Shown piece by piece: positions 26,787 through 35,269 of a stretch of 64,000 bases of DNA. Position 1 is the first letter of the stretch. Every line of letters starts with the position of its first letter. The translations under genes and the position numbers were made by a program. The notes under the pieces are model-generated. The model worked only from the letters and a program-made list of their open reading frames with translations, ran no database searches and was not told where the DNA came from. Source of the DNA: Streptoalloteichus hindustanus (lineage in GTDB: Bacteria; Actinomycetota; Actinomycetes; Mycobacteriales; Pseudonocardiaceae); contig NZ_FQVN01000006.1 in assembly GCF_900129375.1 (NCBI RefSeq), positions 62,001 to 126,000 of the forward strand. The letters run 5' to 3'.

Positions 26787-27416
26787 GATCTCCGCCGCAA
26801 CCGTCGCGGCCCACGGCGCGGGCAGGTCGGCCAACGCGCCGGCGACGTGGTCGGCCAGCTCCGGCCGACGGCGCATGGTGAAGGCGAACAGCTCGGCGAC
26901 GGTGACTCCGTGCGCGGGCCGGTCCAGCACGCGCACCTCGTCCCCGGCGCGCACCTCGCCGGGCGTCTCGACCGCCAGGTAGGCGCCGGTGCGCCCGCGC
27001 TCGCTGAAGCGCCGGACGAGCTGGGGCACGTCCCAGAAGCCGGCGAAGACCCGGCAGGGCGAGCGCGGCCCGGTCACCCGGAGCACCGCGGAGCCCACCG
27101 ACCACCGCTCCCCGACCAGGGAGTCGCTGCAGTCCAGGTCGCGCAGCGTGAGGTTCTCGCCGGCGTTGCCCGGGCCCAGCTCGCGCCCCAGCTCCTGGCT
27201 CCAGAACGCCAGTTCGTCGACGGTGAACGCGTACGCGGCCTGGTGCGAGGCGCCGTGGTGCTCGCGGTCGCAGACCGTGTCCCCGGCGACGCCCCCGACC
27301 TCGAACCGGACGGGCCCGTCGACGGGACGCTTGTCGATCCCGCTGCGCCCCAGCCGCCCGGCCCACGGGCCGGTGCTCGCCGACCGGGCGATGTTCACTG
27401 ACACGACGATCCCCAC
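26775..27416 (-). CDS. MOSC domain protein
   Basis: A 213-residue protein with a GTG start and a perfect AAGGAGGT seven bases upstream. It has the MOSC features KRPVDGPVRF, HGASHQAAYAF, GENLTL and a conserved Cys in RSPCRVFAGF, which binds the sulfur ligand or substrate in MOSC proteins. YiiM-like and YuaD-like members detoxify or reduce N-hydroxylated compounds with molybdenum cofactor, or have unknown roles. The C-terminal AELFAFTMRRRPEL is a YiiM-type helical tail. It stands alone, convergent to the flippase gene. Confidence 0.85.
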   Translation of the reverse strand: MGIVVSVNIARSASTGPWAGRLGRSGIDKRPVDGPVRFEVGGVAGDTVCDREHHGASHQAAYAFTVDELAFWSQELGRELGPGNAGENLTLRDLDCSDSLVGERWSVGSAVLRVTGPRSPCRVFAGFWDVPQLVRRFSERGRTGAYLAVETPGEVRAGDEVRVLDRPAHGVTVAELFAFTMRRRPELADHVAGALADLPAPWAATVAAEIARR

Positions 27417-27531
27417 GCGTCCAACCTCCTTCGCCCGCTCGCGTCGCGCAAGGCGTTTTCCGGTCCCTGGACGGTGGGGGAGGAGCGTCCGCCGTGGACG
27501 GTGCGGCGGGAGGAGTCCGGCGTGGACGGCG

Positions 27532-27566
27532 CGAGGGGTGGCCGAGAAGATCTCGGCCACCCCTCG
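27532..27566 (-). terminator. Terminator of the Old Yellow Enzyme gene
   Basis: Perfect 16 bp stem CGAGGGGTGGCCGAGA / TCTCGGCCACCCCTCG with a 3-base AGA loop, 13 bp beyond the stop at 27580 in its direction. There is no U-tract, as usual in actinomycetes. Confidence 0.75.
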
Positions 27567-27579
27567 GGACGGTACGACC

Positions 27580-28677
27580 TCAGATCGCCCAGGCGTACTG
27601 GTTGGGCCAGCCCGCGTCGCCGTCCAGGGCGAGCGCGGCGCGGCGCGGCCAGTACGGGTCGCGCAGCAGCTCGCGGCCGAGCAGCACCACGTCGGCCTGG
27701 CCGGAGGCGATGATCTCCTCGGCCTGCTCCGGCCTGGTCACCAGGCCGACCGTGCCGACCGGCAGCCCGACCCGCTCGCGCACCCGCGTCGCGAACGGCG
27801 TCTGGTAGCCGGGGCCGACCGGGATGCGGGCGTCCGGGGCGATGCCGCCGCTGGAGGTGTCCAACAGGTCGACGCCGTGCGCCTGGAGCTCCTTCGCGAG
27901 GCGGACCGTGTCCTCCCCGGTCCAGCCCTCGCGCTCGTCGGCCTCGTTCTCGCTCAGCCAGTCGGTGGCCGAGACGCGGAACAGCACGGGCAGCTCCGCC
28001 GGCCACACCTCGCGCACCGCGTCGACGACCTCCAGCGCGAACCGGGTGCGGTTCTCGAAGGACCCGCCGTACTCGTCCGTGCGCTGGTTGCTGTGCGGCG
28101 AGAGGAACGAGTGGATCAGGTAGCCGTGGGCGCCGTGCACCTCGATGACCTTGAAGCCGGCGTCCAGGGCGCGCTGGGCCGCCGCGCGGAAGTCGGCGAC
28201 GACCTGGGCGATCTCGTCCCGGCTCAGCTCGGTCGGCGTCGGGAAGGAGCCGAACGGCACGGCGCTGGGCCCCACGGTCTGCCAGCCGCCCTCGTCGGGG
28301 CGCAGCGGGGAGCCCTTGTCCTCCCACGGGGCGCGGGTGGACGCCTTGCGCCCGGCGTGGCCGATCTGGATGCCCGGCACGACGCCGTGCGACTCCAGCA
28401 TCGCGGTGATGACGCGGAAGGCGTCCCGCTGCCGGTCGTTCCACAGACCCAGGTCACCCGGGGTGATCCGGCCCTCGGGGCGCACGGCGGTGATCTCGAC
28501 CATGGCCAGTCCGACGCCGCCGACGGCCCGGCTGGCCAGGTGCGTGAGGTGCCAGTCGTGCGGCACGCCGGCGTCGGGCCCGTCGTGCGCCGCCGAGTAC
28601 TGGCACATCGGCGACATCCAGACCCGGTTGGGGATGGTGAGGTTGCGCAGCGTGATCGGCTCGAACAACGCGCTCAT
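27580..28677 (-). CDS. NADH:flavin oxidoreductase, Old Yellow Enzyme (NamA/YqjM type)
   Basis: A 365-residue TIM-barrel flavoprotein. The start at 28677 has GGAGGAAG six bases upstream. Signature elements: FEPITLRNLTIPNRVWMSPMCQYSA with the YqjM-type Cys near residue 25, HDWHLTHLASRAVGGVGLAMVE, EVHGAHGYLIHSFLSPHSNQRTDEYGGSFENRTRF (catalytic region), and a C-terminal GLVTRPEQAEEII. Such enzymes reduce activated C=C bonds with NADPH and FMN. A palindrome-like site 54 bp upstream may be a MarR or TetR operator. Confidence 0.9.
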   Translation of the reverse strand: MSALFEPITLRNLTIPNRVWMSPMCQYSAAHDGPDAGVPHDWHLTHLASRAVGGVGLAMVEITAVRPEGRITPGDLGLWNDRQRDAFRVITAMLESHGVVPGIQIGHAGRKASTRAPWEDKGSPLRPDEGGWQTVGPSAVPFGSFPTPTELSRDEIAQVVADFRAAAQRALDAGFKVIEVHGAHGYLIHSFLSPHSNQRTDEYGGSFENRTRFALEVVDAVREVWPAELPVLFRVSATDWLSENEADEREGWTGEDTVRLAKELQAHGVDLLDTSSGGIAPDARIPVGPGYQTPFATRVRERVGLPVGTVGLVTRPEQAEEIIASGQADVVLLGRELLRDPYWPRRAALALDGDAGWPNQYAWAI

Positions 28678-28730
28678 GGGAGCTTCCTCCGGGCGAGGGG
28701 TGGGCTGACGGGGACAACCGTAGCAGAAAA

Positions 28731-28742
28731 GCATGTACGTGC
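28731..28742. promoter_or_regulatory. Candidate palindromic operator for the Old Yellow Enzyme gene
   Basis: GCATGTACGTGC is a 12 bp inverted repeat with one mismatched pair, in an AT-rich patch about 54 bp upstream of the start at 28677 and about 100 bp upstream of the divergent HIT gene. It may bind a stress-response repressor. Low-level evidence. Confidence 0.35.
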
Positions 28743-28845
28743 AAATGTTGCGGGAGCCGTATAGCGGCGCGGGAATGAGACCTGGGGTCGGGCTGCGCGG
28801 GTCGCCTCCTTGGGGCGCACCCGCCGAGCGCCTAGCGTCGGGGGC

Positions 28846-29298
28846 ATGAGCGGGCGCATCGACCTACCGGCCACGGTCAACGGCGAGTGCGTGTTCTGCG
28901 CGATCGCGCACGGGCGCGCCGAGGCCAGCGTCGTCCACGACGACGGCGAGCTGCTCGGCATCGCCGACCTGCGCCCGGTGACCACCGGGCACCTCCTGGT
29001 CATCCCGCGCGCCCACGCCGTCGGGCTCGCCGACCTCCCCCCTGATGTCGGCGGCAGGATGTTCCAGGTGGGTCAGCGGCTCGCGGCGGCGCTCCGCCGC
29101 AGCGGCGTCCGCTGCGCGGGCGTGAACCTCTTCCTGGCCGACGGCGTCGCGGCCGGACAGGAGATCTTCCACGCCCACCTGCACGTGATCCCCCGGCACC
29201 CCGGCGACGGTTTCCGGCTCAGCGCCGACTGGCGGGTGCGGCCCCGTGCGGAGCTCGACGAGCTCGCGGCGACCGTGCGCGCTGCTCTGAACGGGTAG
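28846..29298 (+). CDS. HIT family protein
   Basis: A 150-residue histidine-triad protein. The start at 28846 follows GGGGGC; an in-frame ATG at 28810 would add twelve residues without support. NGECVFCAIAHG holds a CxxC, probably zinc-binding, and the histidine triad is HAHLHVIPRH near residue 110, with GVNLFLADGVAAGQEIFHAH before it. HIT proteins hydrolyse or transfer nucleotides (AMP-lysine, AMP-amide). A terminator hairpin lies downstream. Confidence 0.9.
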   Translation: MSGRIDLPATVNGECVFCAIAHGRAEASVVHDDGELLGIADLRPVTTGHLLVIPRAHAVGLADLPPDVGGRMFQVGQRLAAALRRSGVRCAGVNLFLADGVAAGQEIFHAHLHVIPRHPGDGFRLSADWRVRPRAELDELAATVRAALNG

Positions 29299-29424
29299 CT
29301 GGGACGGAAAACCGGCACGATCCGGAAAACGCTCGGTAATGATTTCCCGTAATGCCCGCCAAACATGACCCGTGTGGGTTTGGAGGGTTTTGTCGGCCCG
29401 TTGGCCGGCCGTCGGGAAAAGGAA

Positions 29425-29451
29425 GAGGGACGGCCCGCCGGGCCGTCCCTC
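29425..29451. terminator. Bidirectional terminator hairpin
   Basis: Perfect 12 bp stem GAGGGACGGCCC / GGGCCGTCCCTC with a 3-base loop between the convergent HIT and DUF397 genes. It can serve both. Confidence 0.75.
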
Positions 29452-29472
29452 CGGTGTTTCCCGTCGACGCGT

Positions 29473-29700
29473 TCACCCCAGGTCGAACTCGCCGGACCTC
29501 GTGCCGTGGATGAAGGCGCCCCACGTGGTCGCGGAGAACAGCAGGCCGGGTGCGCAGGGATTCTTGGAGTCCCGCAACGCCACCCCGCCGGGGCGGGCGG
29601 ACACCTCCACGCAGTTCCCCATGTTGTCGCTGTAGCTGCTCTTCCGCCAGGTAGCCCGCGGCCGGGCAGGTCCGGACCGCTTGCCGCCGTCGTCGGTCAC
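29473..29700 (-). CDS. DUF397 protein
   Basis: A 75-residue protein starting at a GTG that overlaps the stop of the XRE gene (GTGA). It has the DUF397 signature ATWRKSSYSDNMGNCVEV followed by VALRDSKNP and FSATTWGAFIHG. DUF397 proteins are typically partners of XRE-DUF5753 regulators in actinomycetes and affect development or antibiotic production (BldB-related pairs in Streptomyces). Their molecular role is not firmly known. The coupling supports a real pair here. Confidence 0.9.
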   Translation of the reverse strand: MTDDGGKRSGPARPRATWRKSSYSDNMGNCVEVSARPGGVALRDSKNPCAPGLLFSATTWGAFIHGTRSGEFDLG

Positions 29701-30548
29701 ACCAACTCCTTCGTCCTCGCCGCGATGATCGCGGCGGACTCGTCGGGAGCACACGCTTTCGCCCGCAGGTGCTCCCACACCAAGGAAAAGCGCTGAACCT
29801 CAGCGCTCTTTTCCGTATACAGGCCGCCGGTGAGGCTGTCCAAGTACACGATGGTGGGATCGGCGGAGGACGGGAAGTCGAGTATGACGAACGCTCCGGA
29901 CATCGCCGGATGCGCGCCGGCTTCGAACGGCAACACCTGCAACGTGATATGCGGCTCGCTCGCCTCCGCCAGCAGTCGCTCCAACTGCTCGCGCATGACG
30001 GCGGTCCCGCCGACCGGCCGGTGCAGGACGGCCTCGTCCAGCAGCACCCACAGGTGCACCGGCTCCCGGCGTTGGAGGATCTTCTGCCGGTTCATCCGGA
30101 CCTCGACCCGGCGCTGCACGTCGGACGGGTCGGCCCCGACCGCGGTGAGCAGCACGGCGCGGGCGTAGTCCTCGGTCTGCATCAGCCCGGGGACCAGCAG
30201 CGGCTCGAACGTGCGGATGCCCGACGCCTCGCTCTCCAGGCCCACGAAGACCTGGAAGCTCTCCGGCAGCGCGTCCTCGTAGACGTGCCACCAGCCCTTC
30301 TGCTTCGCGGCCTTGGCCATGGCCAGCAGCGCGTCGGCCTCGTTGCCGTCCACGCCGTAGAAGTCGAGCAGGAGCCGGACGTCGCCGGGGCTGGCCGGCC
30401 GACGGCCCAGCTCGATCCGGCTGATCTTGGACGGGGAGCAGCCGAGGTGCCGGGCCACCTCCTCGTTGGTCCGGCCCGCGGCCTCCCGCAACCGGCGCAG
30501 CTCCATCGCGAGCCGACGCCGGCGGACGGTGGGGCTCTCGGTCGTCAT
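29697..30548 (-). CDS. XRE helix-turn-helix regulator with DUF5753
   Basis: A 283-residue DNA-binding protein. ATG at 30548 with AGGAGGT upstream. The helix-turn-helix (about 14-70) reads LRRLREAAGRTNEEVARHLGCSPSKISRIELGRR. The C-terminal DUF5753 has LLVPGLMQTEDYARAVL and MNRQKILQRREPVHLWVLLDEAVLHRPVGG. It is followed by its DUF397 partner. The two-gene unit has the classic architecture of actinomycete signalling modules. Confidence 0.92.
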   Translation of the reverse strand: MTTESPTVRRRRLAMELRRLREAAGRTNEEVARHLGCSPSKISRIELGRRPASPGDVRLLLDFYGVDGNEADALLAMAKAAKQKGWWHVYEDALPESFQVFVGLESEASGIRTFEPLLVPGLMQTEDYARAVLLTAVGADPSDVQRRVEVRMNRQKILQRREPVHLWVLLDEAVLHRPVGGTAVMREQLERLLAEASEPHITLQVLPFEAGAHPAMSGAFVILDFPSSADPTIVYLDSLTGGLYTEKSAEVQRFSLVWEHLRAKACAPDESAAIIAARTKELV

Positions 30549-30818
30549 CGACAACCTCCTGTGATCGTGCAGGGGACCAGACGGGTGTCTCATCACCCGA
30601 TAGCGGCATCTCGCGTCCGGGGCGTCCCGCCACCCATCTGGGGCATGTGCCGGTCGGCAATTGCCAACTACTGTGCGGAGCCATCACCGACAGTGTTGCC
30701 TCGTCACGGCACGCACTCGGACGTTACAGCGGAACAGCGACGGCGCCATGATCGGGCCGACCGGCGGGCAGCCGTCGTCGGCGGGGGTCCGCGCCTCGAT
30801 CAGAGGGGCTGCGCACGG

Positions 30819-31166
30819 ATGGCGTGGAGCTACTGGCACCGGGTCGAACTGTTCCGCGTCGTGCGGGGGCAGCGGGTCCTGGAACACGTGGAGGAGATCG
30901 ACGACCACGGGCCCTACGTCGCCAGGGGCGCCCAGGAGTACGCCCTCACCGTCGCCGAGGACTACCTGGGCAGATGGGGTGGGCCGCCCGGCCGCCGCCT
31001 GGTGGCGGTCTGGCGGCTCGACGAGGGCCGCAAGACCAAGCGGCTGTGCGAGGTGGCCCTGAACTGGGCCGGCGCGGGCGGCGCGCCCGACGGGGACGCC
31101 CTCGCCCCGGACGCCGGCTCCCGGGCGGCCGCGGACCGGACCGCGGTCGTCTCCATCGGGGCCTGA
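30819..31166 (+). CDS. Hypothetical protein, 115 residues
   Basis: ATG at 30819 with AGAGGGG about 9 nt upstream. The sequence MAWSYWHRVELFRVVRGQRVLEHVEEIDDHGPYVARGAQEYALTVAEDYLGRWGG is a conserved-looking, charged N-terminal domain followed by a variable Ala/Asp-rich tail. There is no membrane segment. The sequence resembles small proteins found beside XRE-DUF5753 genes, to which it is divergent here. A strong terminator follows. Function unknown. Confidence 0.65.
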   Translation: MAWSYWHRVELFRVVRGQRVLEHVEEIDDHGPYVARGAQEYALTVAEDYLGRWGGPPGRRLVAVWRLDEGRKTKRLCEVALNWAGAGGAPDGDALAPDAGSRAAADRTAVVSIGA

Positions 31167-31214
31167 CCGGCCCCTCCCACCGACCTTCCCCTCGGAGCGC
31201 CGCGGGCGCCCCGG

Positions 31215-31264
31215 CGGCCCGCCGCCCTTGAGCACGACCCCCCGGTGCTCGCGGCGGCGGGCCG
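31215..31264 (+). terminator. Large terminator hairpin
   Basis: Outer stem CGGCCCGCCGCC / GGCGGCGGGCCG (12 bp) and inner stem GAGCAC / GTGCTC (6 bp) with a nine-base loop, about 50 bp after the stop at 31166. Confidence 0.75.
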
Positions 31265-31678
31265 TTCCGGTCTCCGGCGACGCGTCCGTCGTGGCTCTCC
31301 GTGGTGTTGACCTGTGCGAGTTCGTGCCCGCGCGCCCGTCACGCCCAGTAGCTGACGTCGGCCCGCCGGACGGCCGCGCGAGCACCGGGCGGCGGGTGGG
31401 CGGGGTTTGTCGCGCGCGGCGCGGAATCGCCCCGGTTCTGGCGTTCCCCGTCTGGCCTGCCCGCTTCCGACGCCCGACCATGGCTGGCTTGTGACGGGGC
31501 CGAGATGGCATGGTCACCGGGATGAATTAGTGTTCGGCCACAACAAATTCGCCCCGACCGGCGGGATGGCGCTAGGAATGTCACAGTCTGTGCGGTAGTG
31601 TCCGCCACCACTCACCGGATCTGGTGATTGCTGTTCGGTCCTGTTGACAACGTTGTTGACTTTGGGAGGTGGGGTTGG
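31265..31678. other. Spacer before the symporter gene, candidate promoter region
   Basis: About 410 bp without a supported gene. Near its end is a 10 bp palindrome ACAACGTTGT (31647-31656) inside gttgacaacgttgttgac, LacI/GntR-like in size, just upstream of the symporter start; TTGACA there could be a -35 hexamer. The rest shows nothing I can name. Confidence 0.4.
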
Positions 31679-33364
31679 GTGACCGTGCTCGCGGCATCGG
31701 ATCTACGGCTTGACGCCGGCCCCCTCGACTACGCCCTGCTCGCGATCTACTTCGTGATCGTCCTCGGCATCGGCTACCTGGCCCGCCGCTCGGTGTCGAC
31801 CAGCCTGGACTTCTTCCTGTCCGGCCGGTCGCTCCCGGCGTGGGTGACCGGGCTGGCGTTCATCTCGGCCAACCTCGGCGCGCTGGAGCTGCTGGGCATG
31901 GCCGCCAACGGTGCCCAGTACGGCATCCCGACCGTGCACTACTACTGGATCGGCGCGATCCCGGCCATGGTCTTCCTCGGCCTGGTGATGATGCCGTTCT
32001 ACTACGGCTCCAAGGTCCGCAGTGTGCCGGAGTTCCTGCGGCGGCGCTTCGGCAAGGGCGCGCACCTGGTCAACGCGATCAGCTTCGCCTGCGCCCAGGT
32101 GCTGATCGCCGGCGTGAACCTCTACGCGCTCGCGTTGCTGCTCAACCTCATGCTCGGCTGGCCCATCCCGCTGTCGATCGTGATCGCGGCGCTGGTCGTG
32201 CTGGCCTACACCACGCTGGGCGGCCTGTCCGCGGCCATCTACAACGAGGTGCTGCAGTTCTTCGTCATCGTCGCCGCGCTGCTGCCGGTGACGATCATCG
32301 GTCTGATCAAGGTCGGCGGCTGGAGCGGGCTGGTCGAGAAGATCACCGCGAGCCCGGGCGGCGGCGAGCAGCTCTCGGCGTGGCCGGCGACCGACCTGAC
32401 CGGCATCGGCGACGCCACGACGAGCGTCATCGGCCTGGTCTTCGGCCTGGGCTTCGTGCTGTCCTTCGGCTACTGGACGACCAACTTCGCCGAGGTGCAG
32501 CGGGCGATGTCGGCCAAGAGCATGTCGGCGGCGATGCGCACCCCGATCATCGGCGCCTACCCGAAGGCGCTGATCCCGGCCATCGTGATCATCCCCGGCA
32601 TGATCGCGGCCGTCGCGGTGCCGCAGGTGGCCGCGCTCAAGGCCGGCCACGGCGAGGCGGGGCTGGAGTTCAACCACGCGCTGCCGCTGCTCATCAGGGA
32701 CCTGCTGCCCAACGGCGTGCTCGGGGTGGCGATCACCGGTCTGCTGGCCTCGTTCATGGCCGGCGTCGCGGCCAACGTCAGCTCGTTCAACACGGTCTTC
32801 ACCTACGACCTGTGGCAGGACTACGTCGTCAGGGACAAGCCCGACGAGTACTACCTGCGGGTCGGCCGCTGGGCGACCGCCGCCGGCGTGCTGGTGGCCA
32901 TCGGCACCGCGTTCATCGCCTCCGGCTACGGCAACATCATGGACTACATCCAGGCGTTGTTCTCCTTCTTCAACGCCCCGCTGTTCGCCACGTTCATCCT
33001 CGGCATGTTCTGGAAGCGGATGACGCCGGCGGCCGGCTGGAGCGGCCTGGTGGCCGGCACCCTCGGCGCGGTCGCGGTGTTCGTGCTCAACAAGGCCGGC
33101 GTGCTGAGCCTGCCGGGCCAGGGCGCGAGCTTCCTCGGCGCGGGCGTGGCCTTCGTGCTGGACATCGCCGTGAGCGTGGCGGTCAGCCTGGTCACCCGGC
33201 CCCGGCCGGAGGCGGAGCTGGTCGGCTTCGTCTACGGGCTCACGCCGAAGGAGCAGCGCACGCACTCCACGCACGGCGAGGACGCGGGCTGGTACCGCTC
33301 GCCGTACCTGCTGGCCGGCGGCGTGCTCGCGCTGACCCTCGTGCTCAACATCATCTTCGGCTGA
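31679..33364 (+). CDS. Sodium:solute symporter (SSS family)
   Basis: A 561-residue protein with about thirteen hydrophobic segments. The GTG at 31679 has GGGAGGT eight bases upstream; the longer in-frame start at 31628 lacks one. GYLARRSVSTSLDFFLSGRSLPAWVTGLAF and YYGSKVRSVPEFLRRRFG are the family signatures of SglT/PanF-like symporters, with GLLASFMAGVAANVSSFNTVFTYDLWQDYV in the later helices. It probably imports a sugar, carboxylate or amino acid with sodium; substrate unassigned. A small two-helix protein gene follows 16 bp later and is likely co-transcribed. Confidence 0.9.
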   Translation: MTVLAASDLRLDAGPLDYALLAIYFVIVLGIGYLARRSVSTSLDFFLSGRSLPAWVTGLAFISANLGALELLGMAANGAQYGIPTVHYYWIGAIPAMVFLGLVMMPFYYGSKVRSVPEFLRRRFGKGAHLVNAISFACAQVLIAGVNLYALALLLNLMLGWPIPLSIVIAALVVLAYTTLGGLSAAIYNEVLQFFVIVAALLPVTIIGLIKVGGWSGLVEKITASPGGGEQLSAWPATDLTGIGDATTSVIGLVFGLGFVLSFGYWTTNFAEVQRAMSAKSMSAAMRTPIIGAYPKALIPAIVIIPGMIAAVAVPQVAALKAGHGEAGLEFNHALPLLIRDLLPNGVLGVAITGLLASFMAGVAANVSSFNTVFTYDLWQDYVVRDKPDEYYLRVGRWATAAGVLVAIGTAFIASGYGNIMDYIQALFSFFNAPLFATFILGMFWKRMTPAAGWSGLVAGTLGAVAVFVLNKAGVLSLPGQGASFLGAGVAFVLDIAVSVAVSLVTRPRPEAELVGFVYGLTPKEQRTHSTHGEDAGWYRSPYLLAGGVLALTLVLNIIFG

Positions 33365-33379
33365 GGTCAGGAGGACGAC

Positions 33380-33682
33380 GTGACCGACCGGACCGCCACC
33401 CCGTCCGCCCCGCGCCGGGCCGGGCTGTTCGACCTGCGCTGGATCATCGGGTTCCTGTTCGCCGTCTACGGCGTGGTCCTCACCGTGCTCGGCCTCGGCT
33501 TCACCACCGACGCCGACGTCGCCAAGGCCGCCGGCGTGAACATCAACCTGTGGAGCGGACTGGCCATGCTGGCCACCGCGCTGGTCTTCGGCCTGTGGGC
33601 CAAGCTGCGCCCGCTCGCGGTGCCCGCCCCCGCGCCGGACGAGCTCCCCGAACCACCCCCCGGCGTCGACGGCCACCACTGA
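33380..33682 (+). CDS. Small membrane protein next to SSS symporter
   Basis: A 100-residue protein with a GTG start and AGGAGGAC upstream, 16 bp after the symporter stop. Two membrane helices (about 16-38, LRWIIGFLFAVYGVVLTVLG, and 52-72, INLWSGLAMLATALVFGLWAKL) with a short conserved-looking loop. The C-terminal tail is Pro-rich. Small two-helix partners of actinobacterial sodium symporters are commonly found in this position, but the role (accessory subunit or regulator) is unknown. It ends before a strong terminator. Confidence 0.75.
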   Translation: MTDRTATPSAPRRAGLFDLRWIIGFLFAVYGVVLTVLGLGFTTDADVAKAAGVNINLWSGLAMLATALVFGLWAKLRPLAVPAPAPDELPEPPPGVDGHH

Positions 33683-33705
33683 GCCCACCAGCAACACCCC
33701 ACCAC

Positions 33706-33757
33706 GGCAGAGCGCCCGGTGCGGCCCCTTCCCGAGGCCGCACACGGGCGCTCTGCC
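33706..33757 (+). terminator. Strong terminator after the symporter operon
   Basis: A 13 bp stem GGCAGAGCGCCCG / CGGGCGCTCTGCC continues, past a single bulged A, into an 8 bp stem GTGCGGCC / GGCCGCAC with a nine-base loop. It isolates the toxin-immunity region downstream from the symporter operon. Confidence 0.8.
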
Positions 33758-33819
33758 GTTTGAGTGATCGCGAACGAAACCGCGCTCCCCCCACCGCCCC
33801 CGTCACCACCCTCGACCCC

Positions 33820-34357
33820 GTGTCCGCTGTGGAGGATGCGGCAGCCGAAGTGCGCGCCGCCGCCGACCGGCTCCCCGCCCAGGAGATCGCCGTCGCGGCG
33901 ATTTCCCCGCAGGAGAGCCAAACCGCACTCGTGACCGCCACCGAGGGCACCTGGTCCGACGAGCCCACCCAGGTCTGCGCCTGGCTCGCCTCCGCCCAGC
34001 AGAACCTCGCCGAGCTCGCCCAACTCCTCCAGGTCTCCACAAAAGACTCAACCGCTTCGCGGTGCGCAGCGGCAGAGAGGAAGACGGCCTCGACAAGGAC
34101 CTGGCGCACCCCTGTGGACGCGAGGGTTGGTGCCGACCAAGATGACCAAGCCGGGGGCTGCCAAGCATGTGGAGATGAAAGTCGCCTACAGAATGCGGGA
34201 GAGCGACACGACGTGTGTGGAGCTGGCCATCAACAACACGGTGGACACGGCGACCTGGGGCTGTGACGCCCTGCTCTCCCAGGTCCTCCGACGGGGTCAG
34301 ATGCTGATCATCCACGACGACGAAGGCACGAAGATCTACAGAGGTCGGAGCGAATGA
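33820..34357 (+). pseudogene. Degenerate DddA-like (SCP1.201-type) DNA deaminase toxin
   Basis: Three segments in three reading frames rebuild one protein. Frame 1 (from a GTG at 33820) gives a helical N-terminal domain, SAVEDAAAEVRAAADRLPAQ to QNLAELAQLLQVSTKD. Frame 0 (about 34056-34124) gives RFAVRSGREEDGLDKDLAHP. Frame 2 (from about 34127) gives LVPTKMTKPGAAKHVEMKVAYRMRES, ELAINN, WGCDALLSQVL and KIYRG, the deaminase core. The HxE motif (HVE) is intact, but the first zinc Cys, in the usual NNxPC, is Asp (NNTVD); the second Cys (GCD) remains. A one-base deletion near 34125 joins the last two parts. Its TGA overlaps the ATG of the first Imm1 gene, so a once-functional toxin-immunity pair is likely. 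The exact N-terminus is uncertain. Confidence 0.75.
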
Positions 34358-34800
34358 CCTACAGCGCGCACTTCCACCTGCAGGCCCGACAGGGAGCTTT
34401 CAGCGAAGCCGCTCGGACAGACGACGAACTGGCCCGCCTGTTCGAGCGCTTGACCGAAGCCAAGGGCATCAAACACAACCCTTCGCTCCACATCGTGGAG
34501 CGGCCTCGATTCGGCCCGGCGGAGGTCCCCGACCACGGCCTGAAGCTCGACGTCGATGTGGCTGCGGGGATAGGTGCGCTGGCCTACTTCGGCCCGGACT
34601 TCAGTGCCCCGTCGATGTCGTTGTCCGAGCCGGAGATTCCGCACGCGCCCGTTCTGTATCGCGATCGTGGCATCGGTGAGCCCTTCCCGGCCAACGCGGT
34701 CATCCCCTTGGAGAAGGTGCGTGAGGCGGTGTTGGAGTTCCGCCGCTCTGGTGGGCGGCGGCCGACGTGCGTGGAGTGGCAGGAAGCGGACGAGTGGTGA
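34354..34800 (+). CDS. Imm1 family immunity protein, copy 1
   Basis: A 148-residue protein whose ATG overlaps the degenerate toxin stop (ATGA). It has the Imm1 order: HNPSLHIVERP, FPANAVIPLEKVREAVLEF and the terminal SGGRRPTCVEWQEADEW, i.e. the G-RP-x-x-V-x-W signature. Imm1 proteins neutralise polymorphic toxins of the deaminase and nuclease types, usually encoded just downstream. Direct coupling to a DddA-like deaminase makes it the cognate antidote candidate. It is the most divergent of the three tandem copies at its C-terminus. Confidence 0.85.
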   Translation: MTYSAHFHLQARQGAFSEAARTDDELARLFERLTEAKGIKHNPSLHIVERPRFGPAEVPDHGLKLDVDVAAGIGALAYFGPDFSAPSMSLSEPEIPHAPVLYRDRGIGEPFPANAVIPLEKVREAVLEFRRSGGRRPTCVEWQEADEW

Positions 34801-34813
34801 AGTCCGGACCGAG

Positions 34814-35269
34814 ATGGCAGGAGCGAACTACACGCTGGAGTTCGGCCTGGAGGCCGCGACCGACGATGCCACGATCATCGCCCGAACCGTGCAGGAGGTC
34901 GACGCCGCGTTGGAACGCGTCATCGCCGCAGCCTCCACGTTCAACCACAACCCGACGGCGTTCGTGGTCGAGCGCCCGAGGTTCGGCCCTCTCCAGTTTC
35001 CGGACCACGGGCTCAAGATCGACGTTGACCCTCGTCTCGGGGTTGCGGCGCTCGCCTGGGTCGGCCCGGACTTCGACTGTCCCTGGGTGACGAAGTCCGA
35101 TCGCCCCGTGCCCGGGGCGAGCCTGCACAAGGACATCGATTCCGCCACTCCGTTTCCGGACGACGCGGCCATCACCCTCGATCAGCTTCGGGCTGCTGTG
35201 CACGAGTTCCGTGAGTCCGGTGGACACCGTCCGAAGTGCGTTGAGTGGCAGGAAGCCGACGGGTGGTGA
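34814..35269 (+). CDS. Imm1 family immunity protein, copy 2
   Basis: A 151-residue paralogue, 13 bp after copy 1. ATG at 34814 (MAGANYTLEFGLE). It keeps FNHNPTAFVVERPRFGP, PDHGLKIDVDP, GVAALAWVGPDF and the C-terminal LDQLRAAVHEF, SGGHRPKCVEWQEADGW. The last 45 residues are almost identical to copy 3, although the N-terminal halves differ clearly. It probably arose by tandem duplication and may protect against a related but different deaminase toxin; there is no other toxin gene nearby. Confidence 0.85.
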   Translation: MAGANYTLEFGLEAATDDATIIARTVQEVDAALERVIAAASTFNHNPTAFVVERPRFGPLQFPDHGLKIDVDPRLGVAALAWVGPDFDCPWVTKSDRPVPGASLHKDIDSATPFPDDAAITLDQLRAAVHEFRESGGHRPKCVEWQEADGW